This document shows, one piece after another, positions 18,270-29,150 of a stretch of DNA of 64,000 nt. The notes beneath the pieces are model-generated. The model searched no databases. It was not told where the DNA came from and saw only the letters and a program-made list of their open reading frames with translations. Position numbers and translations under genes: made by a program. This stretch comes from Chloroflexi bacterium TSY (lineage in GTDB: Bacteria; Chloroflexota; Anaerolineae; Caldilineales; Caldilineaceae), in NCBI GenBank assembly GCA_019217005.1, contig JAHBNG010000011.1:124001-188000 (forward strand). The letters run 5' to 3'. The stretch's first letter is position 1. The number at the start of each line of letters is the position of its first letter.

Positions 18270-19522
18270 TAGGGCAATCGCGTACCTTAAAAAAATAAGC
18301 CAGAAAGGACTGTCAAGAGATAGTGGTGGTCCCAGCCAGCGGGAAGGCGCTTGTTTTTGATGCCAACGTTGAGAGAAGTCTCCTTCTTGAGCAGATTGAG
18401 AGCAATATGACGAAGGGCAGCGAAATTCTGAGCTGAGTGGCCTTTGCGCAAACGGGATTCATCCTCTCGGAAGGCAATATCGAGGGTCCAGTGTAGGCGA
18501 TTTTCAACATGCCAATGAGTGCGAGAGGCATTGAGTAAAGAGCGAGCATCGGACTCGGAACTCGAGAGGTAATAGCGCCTGTCGGGATTGTCTTTTTGCT
18601 GAGAATCACCACAAATCAAGGTGCGTTGGGCTTGAACCATCATGACGGTAGAGAGTTCAGGCCATTGCTCAGAATTGCGCAGATTCTGGATGATGTCGGG
18701 GGCAGAAATGGTCCAGGCTTCTCGGGTTTCAAGCCGACCGTGTCCCTTATCGGTCGTTTTGGCATAATCGTGGTCAAAGGCAGTAAAGTCACTTTCCTCG
18801 AGATCCTCAAAGAGCAAGGCGACATCTGCATGTAAGTTTCCTTGATTGCCCTTGAGAGAGAGGAGATAATCAGCCTCATTGTCAATGATGAGCTGTGCAA
18901 TTTCAGTCTGAGCACCCATAGCATCGATGGTCACGAGTGCCCCTTTGATCTCCAACAAGCGCAGTAACTCTGGAATAGCTGTGATTTCATTCGACTTTTC
19001 ATCCACTTTCCACTGACCAAGGACTACTTTGTTCAGAGAAGCCCAAGCACTCACCATGTATATGGCTCCTTTGCCCACTGTTTTATCATGGGAACGTCTC
19101 AACTGCTTGCCGTCTATTGCCACCACTTCTCCATTCGTCACCTGGCAGACTGCGCTCATCCATTTGCTGAAACATTCGGCAAAGACCTCTCCATCTAGCA
19201 ATCCAAATACGCGCCAGAATGTATCGTGCGATGGGATTCCATTTGGCAACTCCAGTATGCTTTCTAGCCACTCCTTTTTGGCTTTGCCGAATTTTTCGCC
19301 CCCTTCCCAATCGTCTGCTCCGCATATGACTGCACAGATTGCTATCACGATTATATCGATTAGATTGTGGCGTCGATTTATCGGGCTTCTTGGCTCTTCT
19401 ATGCTTCCAAAGTGCTTTTCTATGCTTGCTATTTCGGGCTTTTCCATTTTGGTTTCTCCTTTTTGGGTTCCAAAATAGATTATCCCTTCTTTTCTTTCTT
19501 GTACAAGTACGCGATTGCCCTA
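18270..19522 (-). mobile_element. ISAs1-family insertion sequence, complete (copy 2)
   Basis: 1253 bp, ends TAGGGCAATCGCGTAC and its complement GTACGCGATTGCCCTA. It is flanked by a perfect 10-bp target duplication TAGTAATAAT (18260-18269 and 19523-19532), within the size expected for ISAs1 elements. The perfect duplication shows that the phosphohydrolase side and the secreted-protein side were contiguous before insertion. Confidence 0.95.
18287..19447 (-). CDS. ISAs1-family transposase, intact (copy 2)
   Basis: A 386-aa DDE transposase with the full ISAs1 layout. An N-terminal DUF4338/DDE_Tnp_1-associated part (RSPINRRHNLIDIIVIAICA, GADDWEGGEKFGKAK, LELPNGIPSHDTFWRVF) is followed by the catalytic core VAIDGKQLRRS, LVTIDAMGAQTEIAQ, YLLSLKGNQG and, for the Glu region, WHVENRLHWTLDIAFREDES. 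It ends FFLSGLLTVLLYHHDW-like text in the reverse sense (MPSGWDHHYLLTVLSGLFF in this allele). Start ATG 19447 follows AAAAGGAGAAACC. Catalyses transposition of the element that carries it. The partial copy at 1-938 has two one-base insertions relative to this one. Confidence 0.9.
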   Translation of the reverse strand: MEKPEIASIEKHFGSIEEPRSPINRRHNLIDIIVIAICAVICGADDWEGGEKFGKAKKEWLESILELPNGIPSHDTFWRVFGLLDGEVFAECFSKWMSAVCQVTNGEVVAIDGKQLRRSHDKTVGKGAIYMVSAWASLNKVVLGQWKVDEKSNEITAIPELLRLLEIKGALVTIDAMGAQTEIAQLIIDNEADYLLSLKGNQGNLHADVALLFEDLEESDFTAFDHDYAKTTDKGHGRLETREAWTISAPDIIQNLRNSEQWPELSTVMMVQAQRTLICGDSQQKDNPDRRYYLSSSESDARSLLNASRTHWHVENRLHWTLDIAFREDESRLRKGHSAQNFAALRHIALNLLKKETSLNVGIKNKRLPAGWDHHYLLTVLSGLFF

Positions 19523-19542
19523 TAGTAATAATGGAGGAGCAG

Positions 19543-21066
19543 ATGAATAAAAGATATATGATGTTAAGCTTAACGCTTGCGCTTGTCTTTGCAATGATTG
19601 CCACACCGGCGTTTGCACAAGACTCATCTTGGACCTTTACCCAAATGCAAAATTCGGCCACCACTGCAGGCAAGTTGACAATGTCTGCCTACGCAGTTGA
19701 AGGTGGAAATGCACAGAATGACGTTTCAAGTGAACAGTATGACATTAATCCAGGTGCTGCACTTGCTTATCATCCAGGTCTTGCACCAAATGTAGATTCT
19801 GGTGGTGATCGTATTGGTTTGAATTTGGCGGCAGGATTTGAGGGTTCGGCTGTCATCAGCGCTGATGTCACGCTCGCAGCAGTGGTCCAGCTTGGTAACA
19901 ACAGATCTGGTACGGCCGGTGACCAGACGAATCCAAATGCAACAGCAACTTCATTCTATCAGGGTGTTAGTTCTGAGAATGCTTCGCAGACGGTAAATTT
20001 TCCCTTGGTAAAACACAACTTCAATGGACAAACCACAAGATTTTATATTCAGGCTGCTGGTTCTGATGCATCTGTCACAATCAACTATAAAATGGATGAT
20101 GGCTCATCCTATGACCAAGGCGGAACAAACGGGGTAAGCATATCGGCCAATCGCATGCTGATTTTCAGCCCGGCTGATGCAGGTGTTCCAAGCGAATGTA
20201 CTGGCAATCTTCAGGCTCGCTGTAACATTGGTGCAGCAACCTTCACCTCATCTTCGGGTACAATTGTAGGGGTTGTTGTCGAAAAGCCACATTCGGGTAC
20301 GCCTTCGGCGTTTACCTTGAGTACACGCGGTTTAACCTCTAAAGATCAAGGAACCAAACTGCTAGCACCCATCATCAAGAATAACTTTAACGGCGCAACG
20401 ACTGGCTTTTCCGTTCAGAATGTAGGTACGGGCACAGCAACTGTCAACATTACGCTGAAGGTGACCAATTCTCCTGATGCAAGCTTAATCGGTCAGCAAT
20501 TTACGGATGAAGTACAGATTGCAGAAGGTGCCGCTCAGGTATTCTCGCCAGCCCAAAATAATTTGGGAGGAATGCCAGCAGGAACATTTGCTTCGGCAAC
20601 AATAGAATCCACCACTGGTCAAAACCTAGTTGGTGCGGTCAACGAATCCAAAGCTCAAGGAGCGACCCCCGGTGGGAGAGCAAAAGCAGTTTATGCTGCA
20701 TTTAATATCACATCTGGCTCCAGCACTGCTACTTCTATCTTAACAGCACCCCTTGTGAAGGAACGATTTGGCGGCATTGAGGGAACGACGGGGTTGGTTG
20801 TGGCAAATGCAGGTACAGCACCAACAAAACTGAAGGCAACCTATACCGATGCCAATGGAGTAACACGGGTATTTGAAACCAGAGCCGAAATTGAGCCAGG
20901 TGCAGCCAATTCCTTCTTCCAGGTCTTCAATAATCCTGGTGATAAGTATGTCGCACTGTCTGGTTTCACAAATTTCGCTGACCTATTTGCCACCAAAAAC
21001 GCCGTGACAATTGAAAGTTCAAGTGGTCAAGCCAATTGTTGCAGTTGCTCAGGAATCAGACCGTAA
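19543..21066 (+). CDS. Secreted repeat protein, copy 2
   Basis: The encoded protein appears identical to the 507-aa product of 1035-2558: Sec signal peptide, three beta-rich modules with P-x-V/I-K-x2-F motifs, GGAGGA ribosome site. It shares the apparent extra A near 21030 that diverts the C terminus; the restored frame would end near 21120. Immediately upstream lies the right end of the complete ISAs1 element (ends 19522) with its 10-bp duplication, so the element sits only 10-20 bp in front of the ribosome site and separates this gene from its old promoter. Function unknown. Confidence 0.75.
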   Translation: MNKRYMMLSLTLALVFAMIATPAFAQDSSWTFTQMQNSATTAGKLTMSAYAVEGGNAQNDVSSEQYDINPGAALAYHPGLAPNVDSGGDRIGLNLAAGFEGSAVISADVTLAAVVQLGNNRSGTAGDQTNPNATATSFYQGVSSENASQTVNFPLVKHNFNGQTTRFYIQAAGSDASVTINYKMDDGSSYDQGGTNGVSISANRMLIFSPADAGVPSECTGNLQARCNIGAATFTSSSGTIVGVVVEKPHSGTPSAFTLSTRGLTSKDQGTKLLAPIIKNNFNGATTGFSVQNVGTGTATVNITLKVTNSPDASLIGQQFTDEVQIAEGAAQVFSPAQNNLGGMPAGTFASATIESTTGQNLVGAVNESKAQGATPGGRAKAVYAAFNITSGSSTATSILTAPLVKERFGGIEGTTGLVVANAGTAPTKLKATYTDANGVTRVFETRAEIEPGAANSFFQVFNNPGDKYVALSGFTNFADLFATKNAVTIESSSGQANCCSCSGIRP

Positions 21067-21126
21067 GAATGCCAGATTGGATATCAAAAACTACGAAGGG
21101 TTCAATCAACCCACCAACTGATTAGG

Positions 21127-22361
21127 CTAAACCAAAAAAATAATTATACGCGAACGAGAGAATGGAGAGGGGGAATAAGGACAAACCATTTTTCTAAACC
21201 AGGTAAACGTTGGAAGCGTTGTTCCAAACGGTCCATCTCTTTCTGAGTGAGTTTGACGCCGGTCTCATAAAGAGTGGAATTCAGGTGAACGAAGGGTTGT
21301 AGTTGGTTAAAGCGAAAAGAACGGGCAAAATTGAGAACGGTCTCAAGAGAATCGAGAAGAGAACCGTTCCAGTGTTTTCAAGATGGCCCCAAACCCGTTC
21401 GATGGGGTTGTATTTACTGTGATAAGGAGGGTAGCAGGCGAGCTGAATAGAGAGACGATAGTGCTCAACAAACTGAGTGAGACGATACATAAACTGAGTC
21501 CGACGGGTATGATTTTCGGGACCATTGTCCTGATTGATCACGAGGGTCTTGACGTGAGGAAAGTGTTCACGTACGCTTTCCCAAAAAATCAATCAGGCAG
21601 TCGACAATACAGTCACTAGTCACTTTCGACTGAGTCAAGTAAAGAAAGAGTTCCTTGGTTGAAGGGAGGTAAATGCCAAAAGGAGTGACTTTCTCGGTCT
21701 TCTTATCTTGAAAGTCATGATCGAGCGCTTTGACAACCACTCGACTTATCCCTTCTCTCGAGAAACGGTCAAGTAAAATCGTCGCTTTGGCATCCCAAGA
21801 GAGGCGCAGAACCGTCTCGTCTGCATCCGCTTCTTGATTGATCTGATGAATTCTATCAAAGATCGCATCGGTCTCTGGGATCTTTTTCACTGGTTGACTT
21901 TTTTTGACCCGGTTTGAGCCATAGCCTAACTCATTGAGCTTCAAGCGGATGGCCTCTTCGCCAGGCAATTCCTCATCTGTGTATCCTTTCTGCTCGATGA
22001 GCTGGGTACGCATTTCGGCGGCGGTTAGTCGAGTGTACAATTGGGGGGGTCGAAAGGTGGGATCGGTCTGGCTGAATTGATCGGCGATTTCAACCATATC
22101 GGCCAGTAAAGTGGGGATATGGTCTTCGGCTTTTTTGCGACCACGTCGGTGGCTTTGGTCGACATAACAGAAGCCGCCTTCTAGTTCTTCCAGGGCTTTG
22201 GCTATCGTCGCCCGATTCCAGCCCAACTCTCGTTCTGCTTTCGTCGGACTCCCTTCGCATATCGTTTTGACCGTTTGGGCCATGAAGTGCCTTCTTTCGT
22301 ATCCACTTAACATGGCCTTCGTCTCTTTCAAGACTTCAACCATTTCTGGCGAGATTGTCAT
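21127..22361 (-). pseudogene. ISAzo13-family transposase, doubly frameshifted (copy 2)
   Basis: Same gene as 2619-3853. The N-terminal 260 residues are open from ATG 22361. An extra A in the run at about 21583-21588 then breaks the frame at VDCLIDF, and the continuation (WESVREHFPHVKTLVINQDN onwards, 21281-21592) is in another frame. The shared -1 lesion after the catalytic-Glu segment is also present. One substitution gives RPPQLY where copy 1 has RTPQLY. Probably inactive as written; the A-run lesion may be a base-calling error because copy 1 lacks it. Confidence 0.75.
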
Positions 22362-22418
22362 TTTTGCTCCTTTTGGAGAGCTAGTTTAACACCTTCTCGC
22401 GTATATTTTATTTTTTGG
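21132..22418 (-). mobile_element. ISAzo13-like insertion sequence, copy 2
   Basis: Duplicate of 2624-3910 with the same imperfect inverted-repeat ends. It differs by a shorter G run near 21167, a longer A run near 21583-21588 and one T-to-G change near 22049. Confidence 0.7.
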
Positions 22419-22455
22419 ATTGGCCTTACACAATTCTGTCGATGTAATGGGAGAA

Positions 22456-22528
22456 TGTCCCAAAGTGTGTAACTGCAACCGATTCTCTGACTGAGCGGTG
22501 TCCATTTACACACTTTGTGGTACACACT
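22456..22528. repeat. R1 palindromic repeat (copy 2)
   Basis: Duplicate of 3948-4020. The diverged R1-like palindrome that follows in copy 1 is also present, at 22660-22733. Confidence 0.8.
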
Positions 22529-22585
22529 TGATGTAATCATCTAGGATGCCTATCGCACGAAGACAATACTCATAGAGTTTGGTTA

Positions 22586-22615
22586 GAAGCCACCTTGTTC
22601 GAACGAGGTGGCTTC
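22586..22615 (+). terminator. Perfect-arm hairpin, possible terminator (copy 2)
   Basis: Duplicate of the 30-bp palindrome at 4078-4107, centred on TTCGAA, with a weak T tract. Confidence 0.4.
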
Positions 22616-22759
22616 AATTTCGATTATGGTAATTTAGTTTGCATCTCAACGATATGGGCGGTATACCACAAATTGTGTAAAATGTACTTGATTTCTCAGA
22701 GCAAAAGAGAATTTACACACAATTGGGGATACCACCTACAATATGGGAGACGATATATC

Positions 22760-23395
22760 ATGGCTAGATCGGGCGTCGCTGTTTGGTCCTCAACAATACT
22801 GTTTATTGCTACAGCGTTCATCTTGGCATCGTGTGGTGGAGGAACAGCGTTTCAATTGCTTCCTGACCCGGCAAGAGATGCATCAACAGATGCGTATCCT
22901 GCTCCTGACCCAGCCGCAGTAGAGGCACCACAACCGGCCAATGCTGTCAGCGATGCCTATCCAGCTCCTAACCCCACCCTAACACCAACTCCGCCATCTG
23001 CAAGTGATTCTGACGATGCCTATCCAGCTCCAGTAGACGTCGAAGTTGCTGTGCCAGAAGGAGTTGTCATCGGCCCAGATTTTACGATTCATCGTCCTGT
23101 AGTGGCCGGTTCTCTGTTTGTATCGGGTACGGGGCCAGCGAATGTGCCGATTCGGTTGATTGATATGACCGAAATGGGACCTATTCTTGCCGAGACCCTG
23201 ATTGACCCGGATGGGAATTTTATTTTTGAATTACAAGAGCCGCTTAAGGCGGAGCATTCAATTGCCCTTAGAATTGGTGATTTAGAAGGGACTGGACTGA
23301 ATCCGGATCATTTCCAGTATAATCCCAATTATTATGGAGAACCATTTATCGGGACACTCTTCGACATCGTTGCTGTCCGACCTCAATCAGAATGA
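22760..23395 (+). CDS. Lipoprotein with DAYPAP repeats, copy 2
   Basis: Identical to the 211-aa lipoprotein of 4252-4887: lipobox LASC with Cys25, three DAYPAP motifs in a Pro-rich linker, and a small beta-sandwich-like C-terminal half. It has the same GGGAGA ribosome site and the same R1-related palindrome (22660-22733) in the leader. Function unknown; predicted to be membrane-anchored on the cell surface. Confidence 0.75.
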   Translation: MARSGVAVWSSTILFIATAFILASCGGGTAFQLLPDPARDASTDAYPAPDPAAVEAPQPANAVSDAYPAPNPTLTPTPPSASDSDDAYPAPVDVEVAVPEGVVIGPDFTIHRPVVAGSLFVSGTGPANVPIRLIDMTEMGPILAETLIDPDGNFIFELQEPLKAEHSIALRIGDLEGTGLNPDHFQYNPNYYGEPFIGTLFDIVAVRPQSE

Positions 23396-24950
23396 ATAGG
23401 CAGTATGCATACCATACAAACCATCTTTGCTCATCTATCTACCAGATGAGTGCCTTCTCTGACTAACAACTATATTGCGGTTGTGGTGAACCTCCCCCCG
23501 ATTTCATCGCTTTACCAGATAAATAACCCCTGTTTTCATGCAGAGCAAAGTATAAAAATTTAGCAATTCGCACATATCTGGGAGGTGAGCAAACAATCTT
23601 CATCACATACTGTGCAGCTGCCTGGCTCATCTGGATGCCAGGTAGTTTGTTAGAGAGACTCCTACGCCTATATGTTTCACGAGATTGGATTGTCCGATTA
23701 TCGATTCAAGTCGGGCTAGGATTATCGTTTTGGCCGATCCTTTTTTTGTGGACTTCGACCCTTGGATTTGAATGGACCCCATTAACGGCTCGATGGGTTG
23801 CATTCCTTCTTGGATTGGCTGGTCTTCTACTGTTCCTCTGCAGGCCGCTTGAACGGTGGCACAAACGCATTCACCAACTCAAGCAGAATTTTCTTTGGTA
23901 TGTCCTGTTTGGTTTCATCTTGATCCTGGCTATCGTCACACGCCATGTCCAAATACGGTTCCTGGTTTTGCCAAATTGGGTCGATTCCGTCCATCACACA
24001 ATGGTGACTCTCTTATTACTCGATTCCGGCTCTCTTCCTACGACCTATGATCCATATATTCCTGACGGCCGATTTTTTTACCACTGGGGGTTTCATGCCC
24101 ATCTTGTCTGGCTCAATTGGTTATTAGGCGACCATCTCCCAGTAGACGTTGCCAAACGGATGTTGCTATTCGGTCAGATTCTAAATGTCTTAAGCGCAGT
24201 CATGCTCTATGCCGTTGGGCGCATCCTCTTTCAAAGTCGGCGGGCAGGGCTGCTCACCGCAGTATTCGGCACGCTTGTTTCATGGTATCCAGCCTATTAT
24301 GCTTCCTGGGGCCGCTATACTCAGCTTACAGGGGTACTTGTCCTATTACCTCTGTTTGTGGTCTTTTTGCGGTTTCATCAATTCCGGTCATGGAGGACAA
24401 TCTGCGCCGCGGCCTTTCTTGCCTCTGGTCTGTTTTTGATTCATGTACGCATCGCTTTTCTTGCTTGTATCCTCTTCATGGCTGTCATTCTTTGGATACA
24501 TATAGGATCTCGCGCAAAGCAAAGCCTAGGTCGATGGATCTGCGCTTTAATCCTCACGGGTCTAATTGTATTGCCTTGGCTCTATCGACTGCTGAATAAT
24601 CCTCGACTACAACAGATTCTTACTACTTCAACAGCAGAAACGCAACAATGGTGGAGCACCTACAATGAGATCCCTTGGACTCTGGTTTGGTCGCCACGGA
24701 ATCATGAATTATTGGCTTTAGCGACTGGAGGAATGAGTGGGCTAACCGGATGGGGAGAACCGCCAGCATGGTTGCGGATTGCGTCGGCCATCTGGTCTAT
24801 TCTGCTGCTGACCTTCATTGGACATGCTGCGTTGCGTTTGAGATGGAGCATTGTCAGGCAGCGGCTTTTTATGGCCAGTGGAATTGTCTATACCTGGTGT
24901 GCATTCACTGCTATTCTGTTGAATCTGGATAAACTTGAACTCCCTTCGCA

Positions 24951-26456
24951 CTTTACTTTCTGGTAAAAGAAAAGAGATGAGGTGAGAAATGTGACAAAAA
25001 GCGGTTAGCGTTTCATCCTAAAGGTAGAGAACCCAAAAAGGAGGAAGGAATGCTAACCGCGCCAGAAATAACTATAGCAGTACTGATGAATGTATTGCAA
25101 GTAACGCCGGTGGGAACAAACGTAAATGTAATGCGTCTGATGTGGGCGATGATGAATGGGTCGTTTCTGAAAAGTCGAGGAGCAATCCATAGTGGATTGA
25201 GTGAAAGCGGGTTTGAAGATGAGGAGCTCCGGCGAAGCTGGTGGAGCTTTCGATATGGATCATGGGATATTGCAAGCCTGCTCTCATCGTGGCAAGAAGA
25301 AGTGGAGTGGAAAGGGGAATGGGAGGCAAAAAAGTTAGAAGGATACCGAGTGAAAAGCATAGATATCACAGGGTTCTGGCGACCGAAGCTGCAAGGGAAA
25401 GTGAACCGACTCTATAACTCAACGGCTCGTCGGGCATTGCCCGCGCTCATCTTTGGAGTGATGATAAGCTCGGGGGAGATAGGCGGGAAACGAGTGCCAC
25501 TGCTCAAGGCAATCATGAGATGCGAGGTAGGCACAAAGGAAAGTGAGTTTCGGAAAAAGCTGCTGAAAGAGACGAAGAAATCACTGGAGTCAGACGAAGT
25601 GGCGGTGGTCGATGCCGGGTTTACAATCAGAGAAATGCTAGAAAGCGACGTCGACCGATTTGTCCTTCGGGAAGCGATTAACTGCACAGCGCGCCGCAAT
25701 GAGTTACCCGAACGTAAGGAAAAAGGCAGACCACCCGAATATGGTGATATTGTGCGTCCGCTCTCTCGATGCTATAGGGGAAAGCGACTCGAGGCCACAA
25801 CTCCAGACTCGTTTGGTCAATTTGTCTATAGTGGTCGCCTGATTCGCTATCAAGCATGGCACAATCTCGTCCCCAGGACAACCAAGGTGGATACAGCCAA
25901 CCGCACCTATTCGATTTACGTCTTTCAGGATCCTGCTTATCACACACCTTTGGTTCTGGCGACCGTCATGGCTTTACAAGCTGAAACCATTTATCTTTTC
26001 TATCTGGAGCGCTGGCCTGTTGAACATCCCCCCTTGGCTTCCAAGCAGATGATTGGCTTACATCGTCAATTTGTTCATGCCGATGAGGCTTGCTTCCGCT
26101 TACCTGAACTGGGGCTGCTGGCTGGCAATCTTCTTTCCCATTTAGCCGCTTCTCTTCCTCCCATACCGACTGGCTACTGGGATCGAGAGCCTCAAGCCAC
26201 TCCCGGCAGGCTGCGCCGCGTTCTCTCGAGTGCTCTTTTTCCAACTCCCGACCAACTCGACCCTGACTTTCGGAAAAAAGGCCTCGGTTTCACACCATTT
26301 CCCTAAAGGCGTTCTCGCTCATCGCCGCCTCAATGCCGCTGCTTAAACTAGCCGAGCACTATTTTTACATTTTATCCCGTTTTTTCAGGGTGGATTCTTT
26401 TTTCCGCCCCCTTTCGGTTTGCCCTTTGTCACTCAAGCCTTTACCAGAAAGTAAAG
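24951..26456 (+). mobile_element. IS4-superfamily insertion sequence, copy 2
   Basis: 1506 bp with the same CTTTACTTTCTGGTAAA ends and TTCGCA target duplication (24945-24950, 26457-26462). Two bases longer than copy 1 because of one extra A (near 26275) and one extra C (near 26407). Confidence 0.92.
25050..26306 (+). pseudogene. IS4-superfamily transposase with 3'-end frameshift (copy 2)
   Basis: Same protein as 6542-7837, with the exact IS4 Y-x2-R-x3-E-x6-K motif. The A run near 26275 has six bases instead of five, so the last residues read KKGLGFTPFP and the product stops at 418 aa instead of 431. All catalytic residues precede the lesion, so activity might survive even if the shift is real. 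Confidence 0.8.
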
Positions 26457-27099
26457 TTCGCATAGAGTTGTTCATAACAGTGCGGCGGTCATCACATTAT
26501 TCGTACCGCTCAGCTTGCTCGGAGGAGGATTCTTGGCCTTTGTCTATCGTTCTCTATTCTATCGACGACATTGGTCCCAGATTAGTAAAATCGTGAGTGT
26601 AGTGAGTATCGTCAGCATTGCACTGGCAGGCTCTTATGGCATGCGCAACATAATCAATCCAAATACGGTGTTAATTGAATCAGAAGATCTGGAAGCCATT
26701 GAATGGTTGGCAAACAACACCGAACCAACAGCGAAGATTGGCGTAAATGCCAAAAGGTGGTTGCGCAACAGCTATCGTGGGACAGATGGTGGATATTGGA
26801 TTTCAGTTTTGACAAAACGTTGGTCAATCTTACCGCCGGCCTTATATCCACTCGCCTATGCATCAAATGAAGCGCAAGAAATCAATACACGTTTAACGAA
26901 TTGGACAACAATATCCGCAGATGGTCCGGAATTGCTTCATCAGATATCCAGAGATAACGGGATAACACATCTTTATATTGGTGCAAAAGGTGGGCATCTG
27001 GATGTCTATAGACTGCAAACAATGCCAAATAGCCAACTCATCTATCAGAATAGAGGTATCTACATTTTCGAACTCAGTGAAACTGTCCCTCAATAAAGA

Positions 27100-27150
27100 G
27101 TGTGTACCCCAAAGTGTGTAAATGGACACTGATCAGTCAGAGAATCGAAA
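27100..27150. repeat. Half R1 palindromic repeat (copy 2)
   Basis: Duplicate of 8590-8640, between two convergent membrane-protein genes. Confidence 0.65.
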
Positions 27151-27164
27151 GAAAGGTTCACACC

Positions 27165-29084
27165 CTATTCGTCCCTGATAATCTGCAAGACACTCGCATT
27201 CTGATTTGTATACAAAATATCAATCAGAGGCGACAGAGCAAGTGTATCGACTCTCAATCCTGTTTGGGCCACGTGGCTGTGAACTCCGATATAAATATAG
27301 TGGACGCCCCGATCATAAAGCTCTGGCAAAACCTCAGTCGTTTCCTCCAGCTTTTTCACGAGGTGCGACGTGGTCAACATCTCTTCCCGATAGTCCGTCG
27401 GTGCCAAATGTGAAATCATGATGCTGGACGTGATTGAGTGTCCCGTCAAATAGGGAATCATATAGCCCGCATCATATCCATGAGGGATCCGAGGCAACCA
27501 AAAGTGGGTGTTAATGGCAAACTGAGCATCTGATGGTATGTTGTTGTGAATCCATTCCATGGCAACCAAATCAGATTGCGTTACAAAGTAACGATGCGGT
27601 TCCAGCATAGTGATGCGCTGCCAACCCGCAGGTAGACCAGCAAGAAAAATGATTGTTGCCACCGCTATCTCACTTCGTTTTCTGAATGAAGCCGGGATTA
27701 GTTTGAGCAATTCATGGCTTGCGAGCCCAATCAAGAGCCCGACAGGGAGATAATACATGATCAGGATCGCACCTAAATTTGTAAATTTGAGCACACGTAT
27801 GCCCGATAGGTAAGCGTTTCCCGCGAGAAACAACAGTCCGACCCACAACAGAGTCAGAAACGCAATAAAATTACGTTGTAGAAGGCAGATAACGCTGGCG
27901 ATGAATGAGAGAACCAGCAGCCAATTTTTTGCAACGAGATTGGGGACGCTGCTCAAAGGAAAGTTGTAAAAATTTTGTGCGATTTGTGCTTCTTGTTCTA
28001 AAGTTAAAGGGGATGGTGCCTGTTTAAATGCTAAATAGACCCTGAGCGCATCCCAGAGTGCAGGTGTGATGAATATGAATGTAATTGTACCTGAAATGAG
28101 ACTTCCGAGAATAAAGTATAAACGATGCTCAGAGCCATGTCGCCAATATTCAATCAGCAGACTGAGTCCAAGAAGAATGCCATAAAACGCAACGACACGA
28201 AAGTGTAGCAAAAACAATCCAGCACTGAATAGAGCACCAAACAAAAGATACCATTCTGTTCGAAGGGATGATGTTCCTCTATGCTTCTCGTTCCGACTCT
28301 CTGTCCAGGCAACGATTCCATCCACCGTCACAACCCATGCAATTAGTAAAATCGATTGCGCGGCCATCTGCGTAAAGCGCCCCCAATTCACATAAAACGC
28401 CGGCATGTGTGCGAAAAGGCCCACGACGGCAGCACCAACGATTGCGCCCAAACGGCCAGCTCTACGATCAAGTACGAGGTAGGTGCCGATACCAGCTAAA
28501 CCATTTAGAAATTGCGAGGTCCATAACAAAGCGGAATGTGAAGGTGCTTTAGTAAGCCATTCGACGGAAGCAGCAAGCGAATATAAACCAAGATGGTACA
28601 TTTGCAGCGGAACGGGGAAATGAGGGTCTAGACTCTCTGGAAGTCTACCTTGTTGCGCAGTCAATTGCGTCAAGAGCGTATGATGCAGCGAGTCGCTCCA
28701 AGCAGGGAATGGGTTCCGGTGGGCAACCCAAAGTCGCGTGATCATTGTAAGACCAAAGACTGCAATGGCAATCCACTCTAAGGCATCAAAACGAAATAAC
28801 TCTTTCCACTTGCTCTGAAACCCCCATCCAGTTATCACAGCACAAATGATGAGGATTGTGCTAATTTTATAAGGCCCAAGCACAACAGCCGGAGACCAAA
28901 AATGCAATGTGTAAAATAGAATGGGGTAAAATGCAATGCTCAGGCCGATTGCAACAATGAATTTCTGTAGACCAGGCCACTTACGCCAAGTACCGCTAAT
29001 CGTAAGAAGTGCTCCACCCGGCAGAATCAACATTCCTAGCAGGGCGAACAGCATAAAAAGTTCAGTTAAATTACCTGGAAACAT
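27165..29084 (-). CDS. GT-C-like polytopic membrane protein (copy 2)
   Basis: Same 639-aa protein as 8655-10574, with identical landmarks: LILPGGALLTISG, the loop PAWSDSLHHTLLTQL, FYVNWGRFTQMAAQ and the C-terminal soluble tail. It is probably a glycosyltransferase of GT-C topology acting at the membrane on lipid-linked sugars; this is inferred from topology. It has a single Met start near 29084, with GGTAATTTAACTG just upstream and no strong ribosome site. Confidence 0.75.
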   Translation of the reverse strand: MFPGNLTELFMLFALLGMLILPGGALLTISGTWRKWPGLQKFIVAIGLSIAFYPILFYTLHFWSPAVVLGPYKISTILIICAVITGWGFQSKWKELFRFDALEWIAIAVFGLTMITRLWVAHRNPFPAWSDSLHHTLLTQLTAQQGRLPESLDPHFPVPLQMYHLGLYSLAASVEWLTKAPSHSALLWTSQFLNGLAGIGTYLVLDRRAGRLGAIVGAAVVGLFAHMPAFYVNWGRFTQMAAQSILLIAWVVTVDGIVAWTESRNEKHRGTSSLRTEWYLLFGALFSAGLFLLHFRVVAFYGILLGLSLLIEYWRHGSEHRLYFILGSLISGTITFIFITPALWDALRVYLAFKQAPSPLTLEQEAQIAQNFYNFPLSSVPNLVAKNWLLVLSFIASVICLLQRNFIAFLTLLWVGLLFLAGNAYLSGIRVLKFTNLGAILIMYYLPVGLLIGLASHELLKLIPASFRKRSEIAVATIIFLAGLPAGWQRITMLEPHRYFVTQSDLVAMEWIHNNIPSDAQFAINTHFWLPRIPHGYDAGYMIPYLTGHSITSSIMISHLAPTDYREEMLTTSHLVKKLEETTEVLPELYDRGVHYIYIGVHSHVAQTGLRVDTLALSPLIDILYTNQNASVLQIIRDE

Positions 29085-29150
29085 TGGTGACCAAACGTGC
29101 AGATTGGAAAATTGACAAAAGTGTAGTAGACAACCACGCTTTGAAAAATG

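Larger units (their letters stand above)
23635..27096 (+). pseudogene. GT-C-like membrane protein split by an IS4-type IS (copy 2)
   Basis: Halves 23635-24950 and 26463-27096, interrupted by the IS at 24951-26456. As in copy 1, removing the IS and one TTCGCA restores a single frame of about 649 codons related to the 639-aa protein at 27165-29084. It carries the early loop motif WVDSVHHTM and a soluble C-terminal tail. The insertion is at the same base as in copy 1, so it predates the duplication. Confidence 0.75.

Noticed and set aside
1..19522. Composite transposon bounded by two ISAs1 elements
   Set aside because: The IS lies inside each repeat unit and has its own 10-bp duplication; the repeat border coincides with the 215-bp MITE instead.
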